Origin: Streptomyces sp. ISL-11
GTDB taxonomy: Bacteria > Actinomycetota > Actinomycetes > Streptomycetales > Streptomycetaceae
DNA: 34,515 bases
Direction: 5' to 3'
NCBI RefSeq assembly: GCF_018614525.1
Contig: NZ_JAGGOL010000003.1
Span: forward strand, 12,704 to 47,218
The notes under the pieces were generated by a model, which was not told the DNA's origin, searched no databases, and saw nothing but the letters and a program-made list of their open reading frames with translations. Below are positions 1 through 9,197 of the stretch, piece after piece (position 1 is the first letter of the stretch; every line of letters begins with the position of its first letter). The translations under genes and the position numbers were made by a program.

Positions 1-23
1 CGGGGGTCCCCCGCGGACCCCCG
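1..23 (+). promoter_or_regulatory. GC-rich stem-loop in the gap before malF
   Basis: Bases 1-9 and 15-23 form a perfect 9-bp inverted repeat around a 5-nt loop. The remaining bases to 92 are C-rich with short GGTCCCCC and CCCCCGC repeats. Such a hairpin between a binding-protein gene and its permease genes often lowers distal expression. That malE lies just upstream is an inference, because the window starts here. Confidence 0.4.
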
Positions 24-92
24 GCCGGCCGGTCCCCCGCCACCAGCCGCCCCCGCCCCCGCCCCCGCCCACCGCAGAAAGCCGCCGCCACC

Positions 93-1088
93 ATGACGAC
101 AGCCGTTTCCGAAACCGGCAGCCCGCCGACACCGGCGGCGCGACGCCGTCCCGGCCCGCTCGCCCGGGCCAGGCGCTCCTTCGACACCCACTGGTACGCC
201 TGGGCCATGGTGCTGCCGGTGGTCGTGGTCCTGGCCGTGCTCGTCGGCTACCCGCTGGGCCGGGGGATCTATCTGTCCTTCACCGACGCCAACGAGGCCA
301 ACATCGGCCGCACCATCGGCGTCAACCACATCGCCGCGACCTACAAGTCCGTCGGCCTGGACAACTACTGGAAGGTGCTCTCCGGGCAGGAGGGCCACTT
401 CTACTCGCGCCTGTCGTGGACCGTCGTCTGGACCGCGTCCTGCGTCGTCCTCCACTACACGATCGGCCTCGGGCTGGCGCTGCTCCTCAACCGGCCGATG
501 CGCTTCCGGGCGCTGTACCGCGTGCTGCTGATCCTGCCGTGGGCGGTTCCGGCGTTCGTCGCCACCTTCTCGTGGCGGCTGATGTTCAACGAGAAGTACG
601 GCGTCTTCAACGCCTTCCTGACCAAGCTGGGCCTCGACCCCGTCGACTGGCTCGGGGACAGCACCCTGCAGAAGGTCTCGGCGGTCGCCGTCAACGTATG
701 GCTGGGCGTGCCGTTCATGATGGTGGCGATCCTCGGCGGACTCCAGGCGATACCCCGGGAGTTGCACGAGGCGGCGGAGATGGACGGCGCCTCGCCCTGG
801 CAGCGCTTCCGGCACGTGACCCTGCCGGGCCTGCGGCCGGTGAGCGGGACCGTGATCCTGCTCGGCGTCATCTGGACGTTCAACATGTTCCAGGTGATCT
901 ACCTGCTGATCGGGCAGGGCGCGAGCTCGGAGAGCGAGATCCTGGTGACGTACGCCTACCGGCTGGCGTTCCAGGGCGTACGCGACTACGCGGGCTCCGC
1001 CACGTACGGCATCCTCATCCTCTCGCTGCTGCTGGTCTTCGCCGTCTTCCACCGCCGGATGCTCTCCCGACAGGAGGCTCAGCGATGA
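93..1088 (+). CDS. malF: MalF-type sugar ABC transporter permease
   Basis: This is an inner-membrane permease subunit for maltose/maltodextrin import and would work with MalG, a lipid-anchored MalE and a shared MsiK-type ATPase. The 331-aa protein has a proline/arginine-rich cytosolic start, a first membrane helix near residues 35-57 and about five more. The ABC-permease EAA loop reads EAAEMDGASPWQRF and is followed by VTLPGLRP near residues 228-250. The length is normal for actinobacterial MalF. It overlaps malG by four bases (ATGA at 1085-1088), so the two are translationally coupled. The sugar is assigned from the neighbouring alpha-glucosidase and MalR-like repressor. The permease sequence alone would only say carbohydrate (CUT1 family). 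Confidence 0.9.
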   Translation: MTTAVSETGSPPTPAARRRPGPLARARRSFDTHWYAWAMVLPVVVVLAVLVGYPLGRGIYLSFTDANEANIGRTIGVNHIAATYKSVGLDNYWKVLSGQEGHFYSRLSWTVVWTASCVVLHYTIGLGLALLLNRPMRFRALYRVLLILPWAVPAFVATFSWRLMFNEKYGVFNAFLTKLGLDPVDWLGDSTLQKVSAVAVNVWLGVPFMMVAILGGLQAIPRELHEAAEMDGASPWQRFRHVTLPGLRPVSGTVILLGVIWTFNMFQVIYLLIGQGASSESEILVTYAYRLAFQGVRDYAGSATYGILILSLLLVFAVFHRRMLSRQEAQR

Positions 1089-1933
1089 GCGCCCTCACCC
1101 CACGGCCGCGCGGCGAGCGTTCGCGCGGGGCGTCGGCCGCGCTGCACACGGCGCTGATCGCCGCGAGCGTCGTCGCGGTCTTCCCCGTCCTCTTCGTCGT
1201 CTTCGTCTCCCTGCGCGGGCGCGACGGCTGGCAGGAGCCCACCCGGTTCGTCGGCTTCGACGTCTCGAACTACACCCACATCCTGGGCGAGACGAAGTTC
1301 CTGACCTGGTTCGGGAACTCGCTGATCGTGGCGCTGGGCGCCACCGTCCTCGGCGTGTTCGTCGCGGCGACCGCCGGCTACGCCGTGTCGCGGATGCGCT
1401 TCCCCGGCCACCGGCCGCTGATGTGGACCTTCCTGGTCGTTCAGATGTTCCCGATGGCGGTACTCATCGTGCCGTTGTACAACATTTTGGGTGAACTCGA
1501 GCTCCTGGACTCCTACCTCGGCCTGATCCTGACCTACTGCTCGATCTCCGTACCGTTCTGCGCCTGGATGCTCAAGGGGTACTTCGACACCATTCCCGCC
1601 GAGATCGACGAGGCGGGGCGGGTGGACGGGCTGAGCCCCTTCGGCACCTTCTGGCGGCTGGTCCTGCCGCTCGCCCGGCCCGGTCTGGCCGTCACCGGCT
1701 TCTACTCCTTCATCACCGCCTGGGGTGAAGTCGCCTTCGCCACCCAGTTCATGAGCAGCGAGGAGCACTACACCCTGGCCGTCGGCCTGCAGACGTTCGT
1801 CGGCCAGCAGAAGGCCGAGTGGGGGCTGATGACGGCCGCCGCCGTGCTGATCACCGTGCCCGCCGCCGCGGTCTTCTTCTTCGTGCAGCGCCAGCTGGTC
1901 GCCGGGCTGACGGCCGGCGGCACCAAGGGCTGA
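1085..1933 (+). CDS. malG: MalG-type sugar ABC transporter permease
   Basis: This is the second permease subunit of the same CUT1 importer. The ATG at 1085 overlaps the malF stop, giving 282 aa. The protein has a short basic N-terminus, a first helix near residues 20-42, five further helices and the EAA loop EIDEAGRVDGLSPFGTF near residue 190. The C-terminus ends in a short basic tail, as in other actinobacterial MalG proteins. A 105-nt gap separates it from the alpha-glucosidase gene, and I see no terminator in that gap, so co-transcription is likely. An in-frame opening upstream of 1085 only shadows malF. Confidence 0.9.
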   Translation: MSALTPRPRGERSRGASAALHTALIAASVVAVFPVLFVVFVSLRGRDGWQEPTRFVGFDVSNYTHILGETKFLTWFGNSLIVALGATVLGVFVAATAGYAVSRMRFPGHRPLMWTFLVVQMFPMAVLIVPLYNILGELELLDSYLGLILTYCSISVPFCAWMLKGYFDTIPAEIDEAGRVDGLSPFGTFWRLVLPLARPGLAVTGFYSFITAWGEVAFATQFMSSEEHYTLAVGLQTFVGQQKAEWGLMTAAAVLITVPAAAVFFFVQRQLVAGLTAGGTKG

Positions 1934-2038
1934 CCCGGGCTGACCTTGTGGGGCCGGCGTCGTTGACCCGTTCGGACCCCCGCTCCGCCCGTACCCCCGC
2001 TTCTTTCCGGCCCCCTACCTCGAACCGATAGGACGTAC

Positions 2039-3676
2039 ATGACCCAGGATCTCGCGCCCTCCGTCCGCAGCCAGGGCGCCGCCCCCTCCACGCCGCAGGC
2101 GGAGGGCTGGTGGCGCAGCGCGGTCATCTACCAGGTGTACGTGCGGTCCTTCGCCGACAGTGACGGGGACGGCGTCGGCGATCTGCGAGGGATCCGCGAG
2201 CGGCTGCCGCACCTGGCGGAGCTGGGGGTGGACGCGGTGTGGCTGACGCCGTTCTACGCCTCCCCGCAGGCCGACGGCGGTTACGACGTGGCGGACTACC
2301 GGGCCGTTGACCCGCTGTTCGGCGATCTGTCGGACGCCGACGACCTGGTCCGCGAGGCGCACCGGCTGGGGCTGCGGGTCATCGTGGACATCGTGCCCAA
2401 CCACACCTCCGACCAGCACCTGTGGTTCAGAGCCGCGCTCACCGACCGGCCGGGCGGGCCGGCCCGCGGGCGCTACCACTTCCGGCCGGGCAAGGGCGAG
2501 AACGGTGAACTGCCTCCCAACGACTGGGAGTCCGTCTTCGGCGGCCCGGCGTGGACCCGCACGGCCGGCCCCGACGGCACGCCGGGCGAGTGGTACCTCC
2601 ACCTGTTCGCGCCGGAGCAGCCGGACCTCAACTGGGACAGCCAGGAGGTCCGCGAGGAGTTCGAGTCCGTGCTGCGGTTCTGGCTCGACCTGGGCGTGGA
2701 CGGCTTCCGCATCGATGTGGCGCACGGCATGGTCAAGGCGCCCGGCCTGCCGGACATCGGCCGCACGGAGCAGGCGAAGCTGATCGGCGCGCAGGTGCTG
2801 CCGTTCTTCGACCAGGACGGCGTGCACGAGATCCACCGCTCGTGGCGGCAGTTGCTGGACTCCTACGAGGGCGAGCGGATCGGCGTGGCCGAGGCGTGGG
2901 CGCCGACCTCGGAGCGGCTCGCACTGTACGTACGCCCCGACGAACTGCACCAGGCGTTCAACTTCCAGTTCCTCACGTGCGCGTGGGGCGCGGAGGCCAT
3001 GCGCACGGTGATCGACGACTCGCTGGCCGCCACGCTGTCGGTGGGGGCGCCGACCACGTGGGTGCTGTCCAACCACGACGTGGTGCGGCACACCACGCGC
3101 TACGGCGGCGGCGAGCGCGGCCTGCGCCGGGCGCGGGCGGCGGCGCTGCTGATGCTGGCACTGCCGGGCTCGGCCTACGTCTACCAGGGCGAGGAGCTGG
3201 GCCTGCCGGAGGTCGTGGACCTGCCGGACGAGGTGCGCCAGGACCCGGCGTTCTTCCGCGGGGACGGCCAGGACGGCACCCGGGACGGCTGCCGGGTGCC
3301 GCTGCCGTGGTCGGGCGACGCGGCCCCGTACGGCTTCGGGACGGGCGGCAGCTGGCTGCCGCAGCCCGGGCTCTGGCGGGAGCTGTCGGTGGCCGCGCAG
3401 TCCGGCGACCCGCGCTCGACGCTGGAGCTGTACCGCTCGGCCCTGACGCTGCGCCGGGAGCTGCCGGGTCTGGGCGACGGGGAGATGACCTGGCTGGACG
3501 CGCCCGCGGGCGTACTGGCCTTCTCCCGGCCGGGATTCGTCTGCACGCTCAACACGCTGGACGACGAGGTGGAGCTTCCGGTGCCCGGGCGCCCGGTGCT
3601 CGCGACGTCCGCCCTCGAATTCGTCGGCGGAACGGTCCGCATCCCCTCCGATTCCTGTGTTTGGTGGGCAGTCTGA
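2039..3676 (+). CDS. aglA: GH13 alpha-glucosidase (AglA type)
   Basis: This intracellular glycoside hydrolase of family 13 would split imported maltose and maltodextrins to glucose. In the 545-aa protein the conserved GH13 regions can be read in order: DIVPNH (117-122), GFRIDVAH with the nucleophile Asp226, the acid/base Glu285 in GVAEAWAP, and SNHD (344-347). The N-terminal WWRSAVIYQVYVRSF is typical of oligo-1,6-glucosidase/alpha-glucosidase subfamilies. No signal peptide is visible, which agrees with a cytoplasmic enzyme acting after the ABC importer. The ribosome-binding site before the ATG is weak. The exact bond specificity cannot be read from the sequence. Trehalose synthase is less likely because the protein is shorter and lacks the TreS C-terminal region. 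Confidence 0.88.
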   Translation: MTQDLAPSVRSQGAAPSTPQAEGWWRSAVIYQVYVRSFADSDGDGVGDLRGIRERLPHLAELGVDAVWLTPFYASPQADGGYDVADYRAVDPLFGDLSDADDLVREAHRLGLRVIVDIVPNHTSDQHLWFRAALTDRPGGPARGRYHFRPGKGENGELPPNDWESVFGGPAWTRTAGPDGTPGEWYLHLFAPEQPDLNWDSQEVREEFESVLRFWLDLGVDGFRIDVAHGMVKAPGLPDIGRTEQAKLIGAQVLPFFDQDGVHEIHRSWRQLLDSYEGERIGVAEAWAPTSERLALYVRPDELHQAFNFQFLTCAWGAEAMRTVIDDSLAATLSVGAPTTWVLSNHDVVRHTTRYGGGERGLRRARAAALLMLALPGSAYVYQGEELGLPEVVDLPDEVRQDPAFFRGDGQDGTRDGCRVPLPWSGDAAPYGFGTGGSWLPQPGLWRELSVAAQSGDPRSTLELYRSALTLRRELPGLGDGEMTWLDAPAGVLAFSRPGFVCTLNTLDDEVELPVPGRPVLATSALEFVGGTVRIPSDSCVWWAV

Positions 3677-3701
3677 GATGCGCCCGGTAAGGTCCAGTCC
3701 T

Positions 3702-4832
3702 GTGACCGCCCGGCTAGCCGATATCGCAGCCCAGGCGGGTGTCAGCGAAGCAACCGTCAGTCGCGTCCTCAATGGGAAGCCGGGGGTGGCCGCCTCCACC
3801 CGCCAGTCCGTGCTGGCCGCGCTCGACGTGCTGGGCTACGAGCGTCCCGTACGGCTGCGGCAGCGCAGCGCGGGGCTGGTCGGGCTGATCACCCCGGAGC
3901 TGGACAATCCCATCTTCCCGGCGTTCGCCCAGGTCATCGGGCAGGCGCTGACCCGGCAGGGGTATACCCCGGTGCTGGCCACCCAGACACCGGGCGGGTC
4001 GTCGGAGGACGAGCTGACGGAGATGCTCGTCGACCGCGGGGTCGCCGGGATCATCTTCGTCTCGGGGCTGCACGCGGACACCTCCGCCGACATGCAGCGC
4101 TACGAGCGGCTGCGCGCCCAGGGTGTGCCGTTCGTGCTCATCAACGGCTTCTCGTCGAAGGTGCGGGCGCCGTTCGTCTCGCCCGACGACCGGGCGGCGG
4201 TCCGGCTGGCCGTCACCCATTTGGCCGCACTGGGGCACCGCCGGATCGGGCTGGCGCTCGGGCCCGGACGCTACGTGCCGGTACAGCGGAAGATCGAGGG
4301 CTTCCTGCGCAGCATGCGGGAGGTGCTGGGCATGGAACAGGCGGAGGCCGAGCGGCTCGTCGAGCACTCGCTCTTCAGCCTGGAGGGCGGCCAGGCGGCC
4401 GCCGCGGCCCTCATCGACCGCGGCTGTACGGCCGTCGTGTGCGCCAGCGACATGATGGCGCTGGGCGTCGTACGGGCGGTGCGCCAGCACGGCCTGGAGG
4501 TACCGCGGGACGTCTCGGTGGTGGGTTTCGACGACTCGCCGCTCATCGCCTTCACGGACCCGCCCCTGACCACGATCCGCCAGCCCGTGCAGGCGATGGG
4601 GCAGGCGGCCGTGGGGGCCCTGCTGGAGGAGATCGGGGGGACGCCGGCGCCGCACAGCGAGTTCGTCTTCCTCCCGGAGTTGGTGGTTCGGGGTTCAACC
4701 GCCTCCGCTCCGGGCGCCCGTGCGGCGAGCCCGGTGGAGCCCGGGGAACAGGCCCGTACTGACGCTCGTACGGGCGCTCGTACGGTGCCCCTGAATCGTA
4801 CGGAAAGCGGCGAAGACCAGACTTGGGGATGA
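3702..4832 (+). CDS. malR: LacI-family repressor of the maltose operon (MalR/Reg1 type)
   Basis: This is a DNA-binding repressor of LacI type. The LacI headpiece starts immediately (ARLADIAAQAGVSEATVSRV). A periplasmic-binding-like ligand domain follows to about residue 325, with VGFDDSPLIAFTDPPLTTIRQP typical of the C-terminal subdomain. I chose the GTG at 3702 because it begins exactly where MalR/Reg1 proteins begin and has AAGG about 10 nt upstream. The ATG at 3678 would add eight residues and has no visible ribosome-binding site. The C-terminus carries an extra 30 or so polar residues beyond the usual family end. The gene starts 25 nt after the glucosidase stop and appears to be the last gene of the operon. 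In S. coelicolor, as I recall, malR is divergent from malE. Confidence 0.85.
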   Translation: MTARLADIAAQAGVSEATVSRVLNGKPGVAASTRQSVLAALDVLGYERPVRLRQRSAGLVGLITPELDNPIFPAFAQVIGQALTRQGYTPVLATQTPGGSSEDELTEMLVDRGVAGIIFVSGLHADTSADMQRYERLRAQGVPFVLINGFSSKVRAPFVSPDDRAAVRLAVTHLAALGHRRIGLALGPGRYVPVQRKIEGFLRSMREVLGMEQAEAERLVEHSLFSLEGGQAAAAALIDRGCTAVVCASDMMALGVVRAVRQHGLEVPRDVSVVGFDDSPLIAFTDPPLTTIRQPVQAMGQAAVGALLEEIGGTPAPHSEFVFLPELVVRGSTASAPGARAASPVEPGEQARTDARTGARTVPLNRTESGEDQTWG

Positions 4833-4868
4833 TCTGCCCCAGGCCGCTTTCTGGCAGACTGTTTCCCT

Positions 4869-5768
4869 ATGGGTGAAGCGACAGTAAGGACACTGGAAGG
4901 CCGGACGGCCGCCCCGCCACCCACCGAGGAGCGAGCGGACCGGCCGTCGGCCGATCGGGCCGGACGACGCGTGCTCGGCCTGTGGAAACCGCGCTCGCCG
5001 CGCCGACCACGCCTGTGGTTCGAGGTGTTGCTGATCGCGGTCAGTTACTGGACGTACTCCCTCGTGCGCAACGCCGTCCCCACGCAGCGGGCGGCGGCGA
5101 TGCGCAACGCCGACTGGATATGGCGCGCCGAGCATTCCCTGCACATCGCGGTCGAGAACACCGTCAATCACGCCGTCGATTCGGTGACGTGGCTGATCGT
5201 GGGGATGAACTACTACTACGCCACCTTGCACTTCGTGCTGACCATCGGGGTGCTGGTGTGGCTCTACCGCTGGCATCCCGGCCGCTATGCCGCCGCCCGG
5301 CTGGCCCTCTTCGCCACCACCGGCGTCGCGTTGCTCGGCTATTACCTCTATCCTTTGGCCCCGCCCCGGCTGATGAGCGGTGTCGATTTCGTCGACACGG
5401 TGGTGGTGCACCACACGTGGGGCTCGATGGCCTCGGGCAATCTGGCCAATGTCTCCAACCAGTACGCGGCGATGCCGTCGATGCACATCGGCTGGTCGAC
5501 GTGGTGCGGCATCACCATCGCGCTGCTGGCGCGCCCGGTGTGGGCGCGGGTGCTCGGGGCGCTGTATCCGCTGGCCACGCTGGTGGTGATCGTGGCGACG
5601 GCGAACCACTTCTGGCTGGACGCGGTCGGCGGTCTGGTGTGCCTGTCCTTCGGCTTCGGCCTGTCCTTCGGCTGGTACCGCTCCTTCCCGCACCGGCTGG
5701 CCCGCCATGTCGCGGCAGGAGCCCCGGCCGCGGCCGAGGCGAGCGCGGGGTCTCCGCAGGCGCCGTAG
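4869..5768 (+). CDS. PAP2_3-type membrane phosphatase / inositol phosphotransferase-like protein
   Basis: This is a multi-pass membrane protein of the PAP2 superfamily (AUR1-like PAP2_3 branch). After about 45 disordered N-terminal residues there are around six hydrophobic helices. The phosphatase signature is spread over YPLAPPRL (about 161), PSMHIGWS (about 203) and ANHFWLDAVGG (about 245). The second histidine and aspartate are present, while the first motif is the divergent form seen in PAP2_3. The active site should face outward, and likely substrates are lipid phosphates or phosphoinositides. The gene starts 36 nt after malR and runs convergently to glnE. I cannot say whether it is co-transcribed with the mal genes. 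The physiological substrate is unknown. Confidence 0.8.
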   Translation: MGEATVRTLEGRTAAPPPTEERADRPSADRAGRRVLGLWKPRSPRRPRLWFEVLLIAVSYWTYSLVRNAVPTQRAAAMRNADWIWRAEHSLHIAVENTVNHAVDSVTWLIVGMNYYYATLHFVLTIGVLVWLYRWHPGRYAAARLALFATTGVALLGYYLYPLAPPRLMSGVDFVDTVVVHHTWGSMASGNLANVSNQYAAMPSMHIGWSTWCGITIALLARPVWARVLGALYPLATLVVIVATANHFWLDAVGGLVCLSFGFGLSFGWYRSFPHRLARHVAAGAPAAAEASAGSPQAP

Positions 5769-5823
5769 CGTCTCCCGGCCGCCGTGGTTCCGTGCTTCTC
5801 CCGGCAGGGACGGCCGGCGTCCC

Positions 5824-8800
5824 TCAGGCCCCGTAGAACAGTTCCTCGACAACGGCCCGTGCCCGCCGGGTCGTCCGGCGGTAGTCGTCCAGCATCTCGC
5901 CGATGTGTCCCGGTTCGTACCCGAGGTAGCGGCCGACGGCGGCCAGTTCCCGGGCGTCGGTGGGGAAGGTGTCCTGCGGGCGGCCGCGAACGAGCATCAC
6001 GGCGTTGCGCACGCTGGTGGCCAGCACCCACGCGTCGTCGAGGATGGCGGCGTCCTCGGTGCTGAGCAGCTCGGCGGCGCAGGCGGCGGCGAGGGCCTCG
6101 CGGGTGCGCGGGGTGCGCAGGCCGGGCTCGGCCCAGCCGTGCCGCATCTGGAGCAGCTGTACGGTCCACTCGACGTCCGAGAGGCCGCCGCGGCCCAGCT
6201 TGGTGTGGGTGGTGGGGTCGGCGCCGCGCGGAAGCCGTTCGCTCTCCATGCGGGCCTTCAGCCGGCGGATCTCGCGGATCGCGCCGTCGCCGAGGCCCTC
6301 CGCGGGGTAGCGCAGGGGGTCGGCCAGCTCGATGAACCGCTGCCCGAGCTCCGCGTCGCCGGCGACCGGTCGGGCGCGCAGCAGCGCCTGGCTCTCCCAC
6401 ACCAGCGACCAGCGCCGGTAGTAGGCGGCGTAGGAGGCGAGGGTGCGCACGATGGGGCCGGACTTGCCCTCGGGGCGCAGGTCGGCGTCGATGAGCAGCG
6501 GCGGGTCGGTGGTGGGCAGTTGCAGCAGCCGGCGCATCTCGTTGGCGACGGCGAAGGCGGCCTTGGCCGCCTCCTCGTCGGCCACGCCCTCGCGCGGTTC
6601 GTGGACGAAGAGGACGTCTGCGTCGGAGCCGTAGCCCTGCTCGTGGCCGCCGAAGCGGCCCATGCCGATGACGGCGAAGCGGGTGGGCAGGGTGTCGCCC
6701 CACTCGGCGCGCACGGCGGCGCGCAGGGCCCCGGCGACGGTGGCGGCGTTGAGGTCGGAGACGGCGTCGCCGACGGTGTCCACGCGCAGGTGGGTGTCGC
6801 TGGGGACGGTGTCGGCGGCCTTGCCGGAGGTGCCGTTGCGCCAGGAGGGTTCGGGGCCGCCGCCCCCGTAGGCGCCGATGATGTCGGCGGCGGCGGTGCG
6901 GAACAGCTCGCGGCGGCGCACCCCGCGCACGGCGACGATCCCGGCCTCGGCGCTCTCGGCGCGGCCGACGGCGGCGAGCACCTCCTGTTCCAGGGCCTCG
7001 CGGCCGCGCGGGCGCAGGCCCTCGGGGTCGCCGAGGAGGGCGACCGCCTCGGGGGCGCGCAGCAGCAGGTCGGGGGCGAGGCGGCCGGCGGAGAGCACGC
7101 GGGCGAGGTTCTCGGCGGCGGCGCCCTCGTCGCGCAGCAGCCGCAGGTACCAGGGGGTGCGGCCGAGGGCGTCGGAGACCTTGTGGAAGTTCAGCAGCCC
7201 GGCGTCGGGGTCGGCGGAGTCGGCGAACCAGCCGAGGAGGACGGGCAGCAGGGTGCGCTGGATGGCCGCCTTGCGGGTCACGCCGGAGGCGAGGGCCTCC
7301 AGGTGGCGCAGGGCGGCGGCGGGGTCGGCGTAGCCGAGGGCCTGGAGGCGGTGGCCGGCCTCCTTGGCGCTGAGGCGGATCTCGCCGGGCTCCAGCTGGG
7401 CGACGGCGTCCAGCAGGGGGCGGTAGAAGAGCTTCTCGTGCAGCCGCCGTACCTCGCGGGCGTGCCGCTTCCACTGGCCGGTCAGCTCGGCGACCGGTTC
7501 GGTGCCGGCGGGCCACCGGAAGGCGCGGGCGAGGGAGCGGCCCAGGCGGCGCAGGTCGCTCTCGGCCTCGGGCATGAGGTGGGTGCGGCGCAGGCGGTGG
7601 AGCTGGATGTGGTGTTCGAGGGTGCGCAGGAAGCGGTAGGCGGCGTCGAGGTGCGCGGCGTCGGTGCGTCCGACGTAGCCGCCGGCGGCGAGCGCGGTGA
7701 GGGCGTCCAGGGTGCCGCCGCCGCGCAGGGTGGCGTCGCTGCGGCCGTGCACCAATTGCAGGAGCTGTACGGCGAATTCGACGTCGCGCAGGCCGCCGGG
7801 GCCGAGCTTGAGCTCGCGGTCTACGTGGGTGACGGGGATGGAGGCGACGACGCGGCGGCGCATCTGCTGGACGTCGGCGACGAAGTTCTCGCGCTCGGCG
7901 GCCTGCCACACCAGCGGGGCGACGGCGTCGACGTACTCCTGCCCGAGGCCGAGGTCGCCGGCGACCGGCCGGGCCTTGAGCAGGGCCTGGAACTCCCAGG
8001 TCTTGGCCCAGCGCTGGTAGTAGGCCAGGTGGCTGGAGAGGGTCCGCACCAGCGGGCCGTTGCGGCCTTCGGGGCGAAGGTTGGCGTCGACGGGCCAGAT
8101 GGTGCCCTCGGCGGTGACGTCCGAGCAGACGCGCATCATCCGGGAGGCGAGCCGGGTCGCGGCCTGGACCGCCGAGCCCTCCGGCGTGCCGCCGGTGGGC
8201 TCGGCGACGAAGACGACGTCGACGTCCGAGACGTAATTGAGCTCCTGGCCGCCGCACTTGCCCATCCCGATGACGGCGAGCCGGCAGGCGGCGGCGTCCT
8301 GCGGCTGTTCCCCGGCGGCGATCGCGAGGGCGGCGCGCAGCGTGGCGGTGGCCAGGTCGGCGAGCTCGGCGGCGGTGCGGGCGACGTCGGTGGTGCCGCA
8401 CAGGTCGCGGGCGGCGATCGTCAGCAGGCAGCGGCGGTAGGCGGCGCGCAGCGCGTCGGCGGGCGGGAGGTGGGCGCCGCGCTCACCGCGCACGCCGTCG
8501 GCCAGGGCCCTTTCGAATTCGGCCGTGCCGGGGTTGAGGTCGGCCGCCTCGTAGGAGATCAGGGCGTGCCAGTCGCCGGGGTGGCGGGCGAGGTGGTCGC
8601 CGAGCGCCTCGGAGGCGCCGAGCACGCCCAGCAGCCGGTCGCGCAGCGGCTTGGCGGCGACGAGGGTGTCCAGCAGCGTCTGCCGGTCGGCGCTGTGCAG
8701 GGCCTCCACGAGGCGGACGAGGCCGTGCAGCGCGAGGTCGGGGTCGGCGGTGGCACCGAGGGCGTCGAGGAGCAGGGGATCGGAGCGTACGGGCGCGAGC

Positions 8801-8901
8801 TCGGGGGTCTCCAGCAGCCGCTCGGCGGCGGCGGTGTCGGTGAAGCCGTGCCTCAGCAGCCGGGTGTACGAGCTGCTGCGGCGCCCCTGCGGCACTGTCA
8901 T
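5824..8901 (-). CDS. glnE: Bifunctional glutamine synthetase adenylyltransferase/deadenylase
   Basis: GlnE adds and removes AMP on the regulatory tyrosine of GlnA and so tunes ammonium assimilation. The 1025-aa protein shows the duplicated family architecture. One nucleotidyltransferase domain has VIGMGKCGGQELNY followed by SDVDVVF (about residue 210), then a helical domain. A second transferase domain has VIGMGRFGGHEQGY followed by SDADVLF (about residue 745), then a second helical domain. The aspartate pairs needed for metal binding are intact in both halves. I chose the ATG at 8901, which gives MTVPQGRRSSSY, agrees with Streptomyces GlnE starts as I recall them, and has GAGAGGG upstream. 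A longer frame exists to 8955. A weak hairpin (5807-5823) sits directly after the stop, in the short gap to the PAP2 gene. Confidence 0.95.
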   Translation of the reverse strand: MTVPQGRRSSSYTRLLRHGFTDTAAAERLLETPELAPVRSDPLLLDALGATADPDLALHGLVRLVEALHSADRQTLLDTLVAAKPLRDRLLGVLGASEALGDHLARHPGDWHALISYEAADLNPGTAEFERALADGVRGERGAHLPPADALRAAYRRCLLTIAARDLCGTTDVARTAAELADLATATLRAALAIAAGEQPQDAAACRLAVIGMGKCGGQELNYVSDVDVVFVAEPTGGTPEGSAVQAATRLASRMMRVCSDVTAEGTIWPVDANLRPEGRNGPLVRTLSSHLAYYQRWAKTWEFQALLKARPVAGDLGLGQEYVDAVAPLVWQAAERENFVADVQQMRRRVVASIPVTHVDRELKLGPGGLRDVEFAVQLLQLVHGRSDATLRGGGTLDALTALAAGGYVGRTDAAHLDAAYRFLRTLEHHIQLHRLRRTHLMPEAESDLRRLGRSLARAFRWPAGTEPVAELTGQWKRHAREVRRLHEKLFYRPLLDAVAQLEPGEIRLSAKEAGHRLQALGYADPAAALRHLEALASGVTRKAAIQRTLLPVLLGWFADSADPDAGLLNFHKVSDALGRTPWYLRLLRDEGAAAENLARVLSAGRLAPDLLLRAPEAVALLGDPEGLRPRGREALEQEVLAAVGRAESAEAGIVAVRGVRRRELFRTAAADIIGAYGGGGPEPSWRNGTSGKAADTVPSDTHLRVDTVGDAVSDLNAATVAGALRAAVRAEWGDTLPTRFAVIGMGRFGGHEQGYGSDADVLFVHEPREGVADEEAAKAAFAVANEMRRLLQLPTTDPPLLIDADLRPEGKSGPIVRTLASYAAYYRRWSLVWESQALLRARPVAGDAELGQRFIELADPLRYPAEGLGDGAIREIRRLKARMESERLPRGADPTTHTKLGRGGLSDVEWTVQLLQMRHGWAEPGLRTPRTREALAAACAAELLSTEDAAILDDAWVLATSVRNAVMLVRGRPQDTFPTDARELAAVGRYLGYEPGHIGEMLDDYRRTTRRARAVVEELFYGA

Positions 8902-9130
8902 CGGAACCCTCTCGTCCGCTCGTCCGCCGTCCGCGGTGCCGGTCCCGAGGAGCACCGCCGATGGCCGGTGACGTCAGCGGCCCTGATGGCGGCCCGCGCG
9001 TGTCCTTGATCCTGCTCAGCATGATAGCCCCAGGGGCCGGGGGGGCGGGCTGCGGGCGCAGCCCCCGCCTCGGCGCGCGCTCCCGTACCCGCCCCCCAAC
9101 TCATCGCTCCCCGGGGATTTTGTCCTATGG

Positions 9131-9197
9131 CCCGGAGATACATGTAGTTGTAAGTTAACTCGCTGCCTGGTGATCTCCGAGCAACGCAAGGAGCGAC
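9131..9197 (+). promoter_or_regulatory. AT-rich promoter/operator segment upstream of the P450 gene
   Basis: In an otherwise very GC-rich 296-bp divergent gap (8902-9197), a 30-bp AT-rich island carries two perfect 8-bp palindromes, TACATGTA (9139-9146) and AGTTAACT (9153-9160). AAGGAG at 9188-9193 is a good ribosome-binding site for the ATG at 9198. The palindromes could be regulator sites. No regulator gene lies next to them. Confidence 0.4.

Noticed and set aside
2015..3799. 594-codon open frame on - across the glucosidase gene
   Set aside because: It is antisense to a clear GH13 enzyme. The product is low-complexity and arises from high GC at third positions.
5348..9009. Very long open frames opposite or out of phase with glnE (5707-9009 on +, 5348-8401 on -)
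   Set aside because: The products are Gly/Ala/Val- or Arg/Pro-rich with no domain, and glnE is unambiguous in its frame.
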